Positions 41,463 to 48,583 of a stretch of 64,000 nt of DNA are shown here, piece by piece. The position numbers and the translations under genes are program-made. The DNA comes from Stutzerimonas stutzeri (GTDB taxonomy: Bacteria; Pseudomonadota; Gammaproteobacteria; Pseudomonadales; Pseudomonadaceae): assembly GCA_002339675.1 (NCBI GenBank), contig DDKB01000020.1:39031-103030 (forward strand), read 5' to 3'. The notes under the pieces are model-generated. The model searched no databases, was not told the origin of the DNA, and worked only from the letters and a program-made list of their open reading frames with translations. The first letter of the stretch is position 1. Every line of letters begins with the position of its first letter.

Positions 41463-42794
41463 TCAGTTCCTGATCGCCCAGAATTTCAGCTCAAGCCCGG
41501 TAAATTCACCGGACACGTGGAAGGCGAAGCCGCCAGAGCGCTCCAGTTGCGCCAGCTCCTCGGAGTTGAGTTCCAAGGCGAAGTAGGTTTTGCCGGAATG
41601 GAACGGGATCTGCCGTGGCGCGACGGGCAGTGGCTTGACCTTGATTCCCGGCAGATGGAGGTTGACCAGCTGGCGAATACGCTCAACCGGACCGACCTTT
41701 AGGTGAGCCGGCAGGCGCGTGCGCAGCTCTTCGGAGTCGCATTGGGCGCTGGCTGCGAGCACGAACGAGGCGCTGCCGAGTAGCTTGTGGTCGTGCAGTG
41801 GCGAGACCTGAATGCCGTATTGACGCTGTTGCAGTAGCAGCTCGATGGCGTGCTGCTCGAGCACCATCGACAGCACTTGGCGAATCGCATCCATCAGCTT
41901 GCGGAACGACAGGCCCTGGTCGTTGTGCAGGTAACGGCCGTCCAGGCGAGGTCGTTTGGTCTCGCTGGAGAACGTCGCCAGTTCGCCCAGCAATCCCAGC
42001 AGCTCACGGTAGATGTGTTCGGGATGGATCCGGTCGATGCCCATGTAATGGCGTAGCACGGGCTCGTAGCGGTTGATCAGCTGCAGCATCATGAAATCAC
42101 CGACTTCCGCTCCGCCGACTTTACCGGTGGCGCGAATACGCTCTGCCAGGATGTCGCCGCGATGGCCGAGCATGCTGATCACTTCTTTCAGGCACGACAG
42201 CAGGTAGCTGGACGCCTGAAAGTCGATAAAGGTAGGGATGTACTCAGGGTCGAGGCTGATCACGCCGTCCGGCGTGGTGTCGAGGATGTCGCAAAGCTTG
42301 AGCTTGACGTAAGCCTGATCGCTCTGCTGCTCGCCCAGCAGCAACCGAAAGTCCGGACGCCCGGTGCTGACTTGGCTGCTACTGCTATCGCCGGCGTTGG
42401 AATCAGTGACCTCTTCGTCGAACGCGGTGTAGCGCGCCAGTACGTCCTTCTGTTCGGGGCGGCGGCTCTCGATGTGGTTACCGGTGACGAGCGGTAAAGC
42501 CAGATACACCGGCGTGTTGCCAGTGTTGGGCGGTACGTCCAGGGCCAGCGGCTCACGCTCAGCACCTATCTCGAAAAGGCTGCCATCGGGAAGCAGCCCA
42601 CTCGCGTGGCTAAGCACGAGCTTGCCCATGTTGAGGAACTGACGGTCGATCTCCAGCCCAAAAAAACCCCAGGCGTAGTGACCCAACTTCTGGGTCCGCA
42701 GCTTTAGCTGCGCGTCGTAATAGCGGTCGCTTTGCTGGAAGTGCTGCGGACGCAGCAGCATGCCTTCCTGCCATACGACTTTGTTCGTGCTCAT
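41463..42794 (-). CDS. tssK: T6SS baseplate protein TssK
   Basis: Trimeric baseplate component connecting the baseplate wedge to TssL/TssM. The 443-aa product begins VVWQEGMLLRPQHFQQSDRYYD, the invariant TssK opening, and continues with LGHYAWGFFGLEIDR, LMDAIRQVLSMVLEQHAIEL and a C-terminal membrane-complex-binding domain ending VSGEFTGLELKFWAIRN. Length is normal. It sits 3 bases after tssJ. Confidence 0.96.
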   Translation of the reverse strand: MSTNKVVWQEGMLLRPQHFQQSDRYYDAQLKLRTQKLGHYAWGFFGLEIDRQFLNMGKLVLSHASGLLPDGSLFEIGAEREPLALDVPPNTGNTPVYLALPLVTGNHIESRRPEQKDVLARYTAFDEEVTDSNAGDSSSSQVSTGRPDFRLLLGEQQSDQAYVKLKLCDILDTTPDGVISLDPEYIPTFIDFQASSYLLSCLKEVISMLGHRGDILAERIRATGKVGGAEVGDFMMLQLINRYEPVLRHYMGIDRIHPEHIYRELLGLLGELATFSSETKRPRLDGRYLHNDQGLSFRKLMDAIRQVLSMVLEQHAIELLLQQRQYGIQVSPLHDHKLLGSASFVLAASAQCDSEELRTRLPAHLKVGPVERIRQLVNLHLPGIKVKPLPVAPRQIPFHSGKTYFALELNSEELAQLERSGGFAFHVSGEFTGLELKFWAIRN

Positions 42795-42797
42795 CGA

Positions 42798-43277
42798 TCA
42801 GTCTCCTTTCACGAGCGGATCGATGGACTTGATTCCGTGTTCATCGAGCCTTAGCTCGATTCGGTTCTGCGCCTTGTGTTGAAGAGGAATGACGAAGCGC
42901 CAGCTTGATTCGGGCAGATCCCGATAGGCGGCCAAGACGCCGACGTAGCGGCTACCATCCTGAACAAACAGTTTGAGCTCGCGCTGCTCGCCCGGACGCA
43001 GTTCCAGCTCTTCCTGAATGACGAGGTCCGGGGACAGCGCTTCCTTGGGACGCTGGTAGAGCGAAAAGAAGTCGGCATTCTCGAAGGCCACCGGGTGCTT
43101 GAGTTCCAGGAGGCGAATCACGATGGGCGAGGGGCGGCCGTTGAGGTCGGGGTTGAGCTGGTCGCTGCCCTGCAGTGACAAGTCCAGCTTCGTCAAGTCA
43201 GAGTTGGGCGAGAGGGCAGAACAGCCACTCAGAACGGCAAGCGCCGCGAGCGCCGCGGCAGGAAGAAAGCGAGACAT
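42798..43277 (-). CDS. tssJ: T6SS outer-membrane lipoprotein TssJ
   Basis: Outer-membrane lipoprotein that binds the periplasmic part of TssM. The 159-aa precursor has a lipoprotein signal with lipobox cysteine at residue 19 (LAVLSGC). The mature part is a transthyretin-like sandwich with NGRPSPIVIRLLELKHPVAFENADFFSLY and RPGEQRELKLFVQDGSRYVGVLAAYRDL. I chose the ATG at 43277, which has AAGGA eight bases upstream; the ATG three codons earlier abuts that site. It starts 5 bases after tagH. Confidence 0.94.
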   Translation of the reverse strand: MSRFLPAAALAALAVLSGCSALSPNSDLTKLDLSLQGSDQLNPDLNGRPSPIVIRLLELKHPVAFENADFFSLYQRPKEALSPDLVIQEELELRPGEQRELKLFVQDGSRYVGVLAAYRDLPESSWRFVIPLQHKAQNRIELRLDEHGIKSIDPLVKGD

Positions 43278-43282
43278 GAGTA

Positions 43283-44476
43283 TCATCCTTGAAGGTCTGT
43301 ATTGAGCGTGGCGATCAGACGGGCCTGCTCCTCGTAAGCCTGGGCGAAGTCACGAGCGAACAACCGTTCGCTCCAATCGTCGTCGCGTTGCATCGCAGAA
43401 TGCAGCCGTTTAAAGGCACGCCAGCGGCTACCGGAAGTGGACATAAGCGGCTTGTTATCACGCTCGAAGCGCAGCGCCAGCTGATCCGGTGAAAGCTGCT
43501 CAAGGATGCCTTTGACCGCGGTGCGACTGGCAGCCAGCATGGCTACCTGATGCGCCTGCAGATCCCGATAGGCGCGTGCCACGGCCTGCTCGGCTGGCAG
43601 CTGACCCGCTTTGCCGCCGCGTAACAGGAGATTCAGTGCTTCGCCGCTGTCGATACTGTGTTTGAGCGGGTTGTTGCCGGCGCTCTGCACGGTAGTCAGC
43701 GACAGGCGCATCTCGTTTTTCAGTTCCCCACGGATGCGCAGTGTCTGCTGCAATCCGCCGACGCTTTGCTTGAGCAGGCTCGCCGCCTTGAGGGCCAGCG
43801 CCTGGCGGGCCTCCTCGCCCAGGTCGTCCAAATTGACACCCAGCGCCTCGCCGAAGCGCGTCCAGAAACCCTGCGGTAGCTGCTCGGGCTCTGCCGGAGC
43901 CTTGGCGGAGACTGCTGGCTTGGGCATCACCAGTTCAGGAACCTGCAAGTTCTCTTCGTCGATCTGGGCGTAGTCGCGCTGCTGTGTATGCGTCCGAGAC
44001 GGGGCGAGCACGACAGTAAGATCGTCGACCTCGGCATAGACTCGCTCCTGCTGGTCCATTGCATGCAGCGGATCGAGATCGAGAAAGGCATCATCCGGAA
44101 TGATGCTGCCGGCTGGCTGTGGGCGGCCGATATCGCCTTCGAAAGAGGCGGGGTCCTGAATCAGTCGCGCCCGGATTTCAAAGTCGCCCAGACAATACAC
44201 ACTGCCGTGTTCGATTCGCTGCGCCCGGCCTTTATCCAGGCTGGCGCTCGTATCCTTGAGCTGAATGCCGTTGCTGCTGATGTCGGTGATGAAGAAAGCA
44301 CCGTCCCGGTAATTCACTTCAGCGTGGCGGCTGGACAAGACACGTTTGCGGTCCGGTATCACCCAGTCGCAATCCTCGGCACGGCCAATGATGCCGCCGG
44401 CCTGCTTGAAGGTCTTGCTGCTGATGAGGCCTGGCGCAAATTGCTGCGCACTGACCATATCGAAAACCAACTCCAT
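43283..44476 (-). CDS. tagH: T6SS FHA-domain protein TagH (Fha)
   Basis: Scaffold that is phosphorylated by the T6SS kinase to switch on assembly. The 397-aa protein has an N-terminal FHA domain (GGIIGRAEDCDWVIPD, LSSRHAEVNY, ITDISSNGIQLKD; about residues 27-105), an acidic linker, and the C-terminal TagH domain (GFWTRFGEALGVNLDDL to ARDFAQAYEEQARLI). GGAGAAAGGAACC precedes the ATG at 44476. It follows the small lipoprotein gene by 20 bases and precedes tssJ by 5. Confidence 0.94.
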   Translation of the reverse strand: MELVFDMVSAQQFAPGLISSKTFKQAGGIIGRAEDCDWVIPDRKRVLSSRHAEVNYRDGAFFITDISSNGIQLKDTSASLDKGRAQRIEHGSVYCLGDFEIRARLIQDPASFEGDIGRPQPAGSIIPDDAFLDLDPLHAMDQQERVYAEVDDLTVVLAPSRTHTQQRDYAQIDEENLQVPELVMPKPAVSAKAPAEPEQLPQGFWTRFGEALGVNLDDLGEEARQALALKAASLLKQSVGGLQQTLRIRGELKNEMRLSLTTVQSAGNNPLKHSIDSGEALNLLLRGGKAGQLPAEQAVARAYRDLQAHQVAMLAASRTAVKGILEQLSPDQLALRFERDNKPLMSTSGSRWRAFKRLHSAMQRDDDWSERLFARDFAQAYEEQARLIATLNTDLQG

Positions 44477-44496
44477 GGTTCCTTTCTCCTGGTGGG

Positions 44497-44637
44497 TCAG
44501 TTGCTGCGGGCAGGCGCCTGCGGATCACCCAGCGGGCGATATTCGTCATCATTGAATGTGTAGTTACCGGAGCAACCGGCGAGGGCGAGGGCGAGGGATG
44601 CGGCGAATAAAACGAGGGCGCAATAGCGGGCTAGCAC
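44497..44637 (-). CDS. 46-aa T6SS-linked lipoprotein (GTG start)
   Basis: A very short gene below usual annotation cut-offs. GTG at 44635-44637 is preceded by a perfect AAGGAGG. The product has a signal (ARYCALVLFAASLALALAGC) with lipobox cysteine at residue 22, then only 24 residues: SGNYTFNDDEYRPLGDPQAPARSN. The tail motif with NDDEYRPLGDPQA is one I recall from tiny lipoproteins preceding fha in other Pseudomonas T6SS clusters; that link is from memory. It is the first gene of the lip-tagH-tssJKLM-stp-stk-vgrG segment. Confidence 0.8.
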   Translation of the reverse strand: MLARYCALVLFAASLALALAGCSGNYTFNDDEYRPLGDPQAPARSN

Positions 44638-44828
44638 GCGATTTCCTCCTTGAAAGCGTGTGGGCAGACGGCCGCGCTAGCCGAAAACGGCGGAGCGAGA
44701 CTCAGGCTGAGTATTGAAGTTCACACGCTTGGCTGCATGGGTGAACGGGGTCACGAAAAAGGGCGGGGCCGGTACCGAAACGAGAGCTAAGGCTATAAAT
44801 GTGGCTCGCCGGGCCGACGCTACCGCCT
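44638..44828 (-). other. 191-base gap inside the T6SS island
   Basis: The longest gap in the island. It contains a TATAGC -10-like element, an 11-base palindrome CTCAGGCTGAG (44701-44711) and a weak sigma-54-like CGGTAC-N5-CCGCC. A five-base-pair hairpin CCGCC-TAGA-GGCGG spans the lipase stop codon at its edge. It probably holds a promoter for the lip-tagH segment, but no strong one is visible. Confidence 0.4.
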
Positions 44829-46973
44829 CTAGGCGGGGACATTGGCCGTATCCCTTTTAACTGCAGCCAGCCGCTCCGCTATCTTGTTATCTTCGATGTC
44901 CCGCCATTGTGCTACCAGCTCTGCGAGGTCGGCTCTTTCCGCATGCTCACCAAACACGCTGCGCCGCGTTACCACGCGCTCCGCCTGCGCCAGCAGACGC
45001 TGCTGAGTACGGGTAAGGGCAGGGCTTTGTTCGGCTCGGACGCGCTCGCCTTGTTCCACTGCGTCGGCATAGATGGCGCGCAGTTCCAGATCGCTCTTGC
45101 CGTAAAAACGCATCTCACCCCTGCGCCTGATTTCCCAGCGGAATTCGTTGAACGAGCGTGCTTGCCAGCTATCCAGCAGCTGCGCGGTGCTCAGAAGCTG
45201 GGCATTGATGTCACGGGTTTCAGCTTCGGTGAATAACTTTCCGTTTCGCTCCTCGACGCTGGTATTCCAGCGCAGCAGGTTAGCGAGTGCCGCCCGTGCA
45301 TAGCCGCGGTCACTCAGATGGTGCGTAACCGCGAGCGCGAGGCGGTTCGGCATATCACCATCCAGCCCGATTCCTCCGACGTAGCGTGCACAGCTTTGCT
45401 CGTCTACCAGCGCACAACCTGGTTGCCATAGCACTGAGGCTTCGCTCCCACCTCCAGGCTTGCGCGGCATAAAATGCCATTGCTCCCCGTGATGCTCGTA
45501 GGGGTCGCCTTGAAGGTTGACGATCCCCGCCAGCAGCAGCGCAATGCCGATAGCCGGTGAGCTATACACCAGAGCTGCAGCGGGAAGCGCCAGCTTCCAT
45601 TCGGCGTCCATCCACGGCAATGGAAGCGCTGGAACGGGGTCGTTGTGGTTGACGATACGGTGATGCGTAAGAGGCTGAGCCGCCTTGACGAAGGCCGCGT
45701 CGGCGGCGCGTGGGGCGCCGAAGGTGTAGAGGATTACGTTCGGCTTGGTGGGCTTGCGACGCAACCAGTCTGCCAACAGCAGTGCAATCGCCCCGCCAAG
45801 GCTATGGCCACAGATGATCAGCGTTTGGTCACCTGTGTAAAAGGCATTGAGGTAGCGCTCTACGAATGGTTTTGTTGCTTGAAAGCTTTCATAGAAGCCG
45901 CGGTGCGCCTGGCCTTCACCTTCTGCGTACGACACCTGGCGCGCATCAGCGTCTCGACTGGCGTCGGCCAAAAATTCCTGCGTACCTCGGACGGAAATCA
46001 GTACGACCTTGTCGTTATGGGTAATGAATGCCTGGGTGTCAGTGTCTGTTTCGTTATTCGTGTCGCACAGGAAGTGCACGTCCTCGGGATTTCGCCAGCC
46101 CTCTTGTGCTTCCTTTTCATAGCGCGCCGGATCGTAGGGCATGATTTCGAGACGCTTCGAATAAGGCACCTCTTCACAGAGCAGGTGATAGGGGGAGGCG
46201 GTGTTGAATTGCGTTGGCCGAATCCGGCGCCCTAGCTGGTTCTGAAGCACGTATCCGATGCTGCCAAGCCCTGAATAGGGCGGCGGTGCTGAAGCGTAAG
46301 GGTTGCTAGCTGTACTGAAAGGCGCATAGACGAAAGCGCTCATGACCGCCAGGTGATAGGCGTTCAGCGCACAGAAATCAGCGCCGCGGGAAAGCAGGGG
46401 GCTGTAGGCGCGTAGCGCCTTTATCTCGATGACAGTGTGCCTGTTACAACCAAGTGCAACGCCGGGTTGGGCTGCTGCTGAGCCTGCGTTTTGTTTCAGT
46501 GCAGAAGCGGTCGTCCAGTTTGAGTCTGGCGTCGGGAGATGGCTGTTGCTCTTTACGAAGTGGCTTACTTCGGCCCGTATGAAGTAAGCCTCTTCCTTCG
46601 CTGCACGTTCTTGCGCTAGATAGGTCATCCCATCAATGCGTCGAGGGCCGGCGGGTGATTGTTCGGCTGCAACTTGAAGAGCCGAAAGAGGCACTGGAAA
46701 ATATTGCCTGTTAAGTAAGCCCGTGTACCATGGGTCGTTGCCGACATAATCAGTTGGAAAAGATATAACTAGTGGTCCGCCGTTTACGTTATGCACTTCT
46801 GCATAGCCGTCCTCATCTAGCGTCGCGGAGCAATCAAACCCCTGGCGATCTGTAACTTGGCAGGTTAGTCCGGCGTAGGGCTTGCCGCTTCCATGCTCGT
46901 CTACTAAACGAAAGCTTACCCGGGCCAAGCGAATCGGACATTGGAGCAAAGGTTGCGAGGTTGAGTTGCTCAT
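44829..46973 (-). CDS. Putative T6SS class-3 lipase effector (Tle-like)
   Basis: A 714-aa protein with an N-terminal beta-sandwich-like region (ARVSFRLVDEHGSGKPYAGL, to about residue 75), a variable middle, and a lipase class 3 domain (about 310-505). The domain has oxyanion region VVLISVRGTQEF, nucleophile GHSLGG (Ser391), Asp445 in NHNDPVPALP and His494/495 in YEHHGEQWHF: a complete triad. A hydrophobic stretch at about 463-486 interrupts the domain and may insert into membrane. The C-terminus (about 560-714) is helical and charged. No signal peptide, consistent with T6SS delivery. Position after vgrG, DUF4123 and a lipoprotein gene marks it as a toxic cargo. The ATG directly abuts AAAGG, so initiation probably relies on coupling to the gene upstream. 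Confidence 0.85.
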   Translation of the reverse strand: MSNSTSQPLLQCPIRLARVSFRLVDEHGSGKPYAGLTCQVTDRQGFDCSATLDEDGYAEVHNVNGGPLVISFPTDYVGNDPWYTGLLNRQYFPVPLSALQVAAEQSPAGPRRIDGMTYLAQERAAKEEAYFIRAEVSHFVKSNSHLPTPDSNWTTASALKQNAGSAAAQPGVALGCNRHTVIEIKALRAYSPLLSRGADFCALNAYHLAVMSAFVYAPFSTASNPYASAPPPYSGLGSIGYVLQNQLGRRIRPTQFNTASPYHLLCEEVPYSKRLEIMPYDPARYEKEAQEGWRNPEDVHFLCDTNNETDTDTQAFITHNDKVVLISVRGTQEFLADASRDADARQVSYAEGEGQAHRGFYESFQATKPFVERYLNAFYTGDQTLIICGHSLGGAIALLLADWLRRKPTKPNVILYTFGAPRAADAAFVKAAQPLTHHRIVNHNDPVPALPLPWMDAEWKLALPAAALVYSSPAIGIALLLAGIVNLQGDPYEHHGEQWHFMPRKPGGGSEASVLWQPGCALVDEQSCARYVGGIGLDGDMPNRLALAVTHHLSDRGYARAALANLLRWNTSVEERNGKLFTEAETRDINAQLLSTAQLLDSWQARSFNEFRWEIRRRGEMRFYGKSDLELRAIYADAVEQGERVRAEQSPALTRTQQRLLAQAERVVTRRSVFGEHAERADLAELVAQWRDIEDNKIAERLAAVKRDTANVPA

Positions 46974-46980
46974 CCTTTAG

Positions 46981-47733
46981 TCACTCTATGCAGTTCGGAT
47001 AGACCGTGCATTCACGGCCATCCATAGTGAAAGTACGAAATTGCGGCGAAGCTGTACAAAGCTCTTCGAACTTCGTTCCCCATCGTCCCGTGCACGGCTT
47101 CCAGCCTGTCGCTGTTTTTGACCAATAGTTCCTCATATAAGGACGGTCATTGTTACTTAGTTCAAAGCTGAGCCTAACATCGGTTTGCGAGAGAGAATTT
47201 CGTAACAAATACGCCCCGGCGCCTTTACAGTCCAGCATTTTGGCTATCCCTAACTCCAGCTTGCTGATTTGAAAAAGCCATGAACATTGAGCCGTTTTAG
47301 ATAGAGCTTCGTCGCGTTGATGACGTGTGGCATTCGGCGGAAGTTCTTCAACAACCACTAACCCGCCGTTATCGTAGCTATGTTGCCAATCCTGCTCGCC
47401 GTACTTCGCATGAATAAAAAGCCCGACCCTGGTCAGTTGCAGTTCACAAAGCCCGTCGCGATAACTAACTGGTATCTCGAACTCATACCCATGCGGCACC
47501 TTTTCGTAATTCTTCTTGAAACCCTTCACATGACCGCGTCCACTGCATTCCTCGGACCCGCCGTAATGCGCTTGGGCTTTTAGTGCGAAGTCAGCCGGTA
47601 GCTCGCCCTTCAAGGTAAAGGTATCGGCGCCGACCGAACCGAGTGTGCTGCAGCCGCTGAGCAGAAGGCCGAACAGTGCAGACCATGCGTGAATTGGCAG
47701 GAAGCGGCTTCGAGAAAAGGTGTGAGACGTCAT
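46981..47733 (-). CDS. Cysteine-rich lipoprotein, probable immunity protein of the lipase
   Basis: A 250-aa predicted lipoprotein with a signal (WSALFGLLLSGC, Cys28) and eight further cysteines, an even number suiting disulfides in the periplasm. I recognise no domain. It lies between the DUF4123 adaptor and the lipase, four and seven bases from each, the usual place for a Tli-type immunity gene. Periplasmic location fits a lipase acting on membrane phospholipids from outside the inner membrane. Base composition is visibly less GC-rich than in neighbouring tss genes, a sign of recent acquisition. Immunity function is inferred from position. Confidence 0.7.
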   Translation of the reverse strand: MTSHTFSRSRFLPIHAWSALFGLLLSGCSTLGSVGADTFTLKGELPADFALKAQAHYGGSEECSGRGHVKGFKKNYEKVPHGYEFEIPVSYRDGLCELQLTRVGLFIHAKYGEQDWQHSYDNGGLVVVEELPPNATRHQRDEALSKTAQCSWLFQISKLELGIAKMLDCKGAGAYLLRNSLSQTDVRLSFELSNNDRPYMRNYWSKTATGWKPCTGRWGTKFEELCTASPQFRTFTMDGRECTVYPNCIE

Positions 47734-47737
47734 CTGA

Positions 47738-48583
47738 TCAATCCCGTGCAGAAAGGCTTGAAGTCAGCACTGAACTGACTCGTGAATAATGGGCGTCCGG
47801 TGTTTCCTGGTCAGCTGGCGGCCAGGCCGGATGGTCCGCCAGTGCGGGGTCGAGCTGGTAGCGGAGCAGAAACTCCAGTTGCGGCTCGCTGTGCCAGTTC
47901 CATTCCGTTGCCTTGTCGAGCTGATGGTCCAGCCACTCACTCAGCACTTGGGTCTCGGCGAGCTGAGTGGTTGCCTGCGTATGGTTCTGCCATAGCCACA
48001 ACTCGAGATTGTGATGTGCTACAGCGCGCCCTACGTGCTCGGGTTCTGCGATGGACAGCCAGGGCTTTTCGAAGGGTTCCGGGTAGTAGCCAGGCCGGCC
48101 ATTATCGAACCACTGCCAGTCTTGACCATCCCAGCAGAGCACGCTGGCCAGTGGACCAAGCAGCAGAGGAAATTGTGAAGCGTCCATCTCGCCGAGGTGA
48201 CGCGCGACGATGCGGTTGTCCTGGAATCGATAAAGCGACCGTTGCCCTTGTTCGTCAGCAAACATACGGGCGTGCCAGTGTTGCGTGAGCGCCGCGAGGT
48301 CTGCGTGTTCGACGCTGGCGAGCCAGCCCCAGTTATGCTCAGGTGCATCGGTCAACGAGCGTAGTTGCGTGAGATTCAGCTCGTTCAGCACTATCAGCCA
48401 GGGGCCGATGTCGGCCATTTCGTCAACCTCGGTGCCCTGATAGAGATTGGCATAGCTGTGCACCAGGTCTGTTGAGAACAAGCCTGGCAGCGGAGCGGGT
48501 TCTGCCAAGGTATCGACAACGAGCAGCAGCTGCCGGCGCTGGGCTTGTTGCTCGCTGAGCCATTGTTCAACCCTATCGTTCAT
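47738..48583 (-). CDS. DUF4123 adaptor/chaperone (Tap/TEC) for the lipase effector
   Basis: DUF4123 proteins load a specific effector onto its VgrG. The 281-aa product has the family core: QLLLVVDTLAEPAPLPGLF, SYANLYQGTEVDEMADIGPWLIVL, WGWLASVEHADLAALTQHWHARMFADEQGQRSLYRFQDNRI. A C-terminal effector-specific part follows with a helical WNWHSEPQLEFLLRYQLDPALADHPAW. It overlaps the vgrG stop by four bases (ATGA), so spike and adaptor are translationally coupled. No transmembrane segment. Confidence 0.9.
   Translation of the reverse strand: MNDRVEQWLSEQQAQRRQLLLVVDTLAEPAPLPGLFSTDLVHSYANLYQGTEVDEMADIGPWLIVLNELNLTQLRSLTDAPEHNWGWLASVEHADLAALTQHWHARMFADEQGQRSLYRFQDNRIVARHLGEMDASQFPLLLGPLASVLCWDGQDWQWFDNGRPGYYPEPFEKPWLSIAEPEHVGRAVAHHNLELWLWQNHTQATTQLAETQVLSEWLDHQLDKATEWNWHSEPQLEFLLRYQLDPALADHPAWPPADQETPDAHYSRVSSVLTSSLSARD

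Noticed and set aside
46981..47733. Possible insertion element because of lower GC
   Set aside because: No transposase, inverted ends or target duplication visible; it is a single lipoprotein gene packed into the operon.
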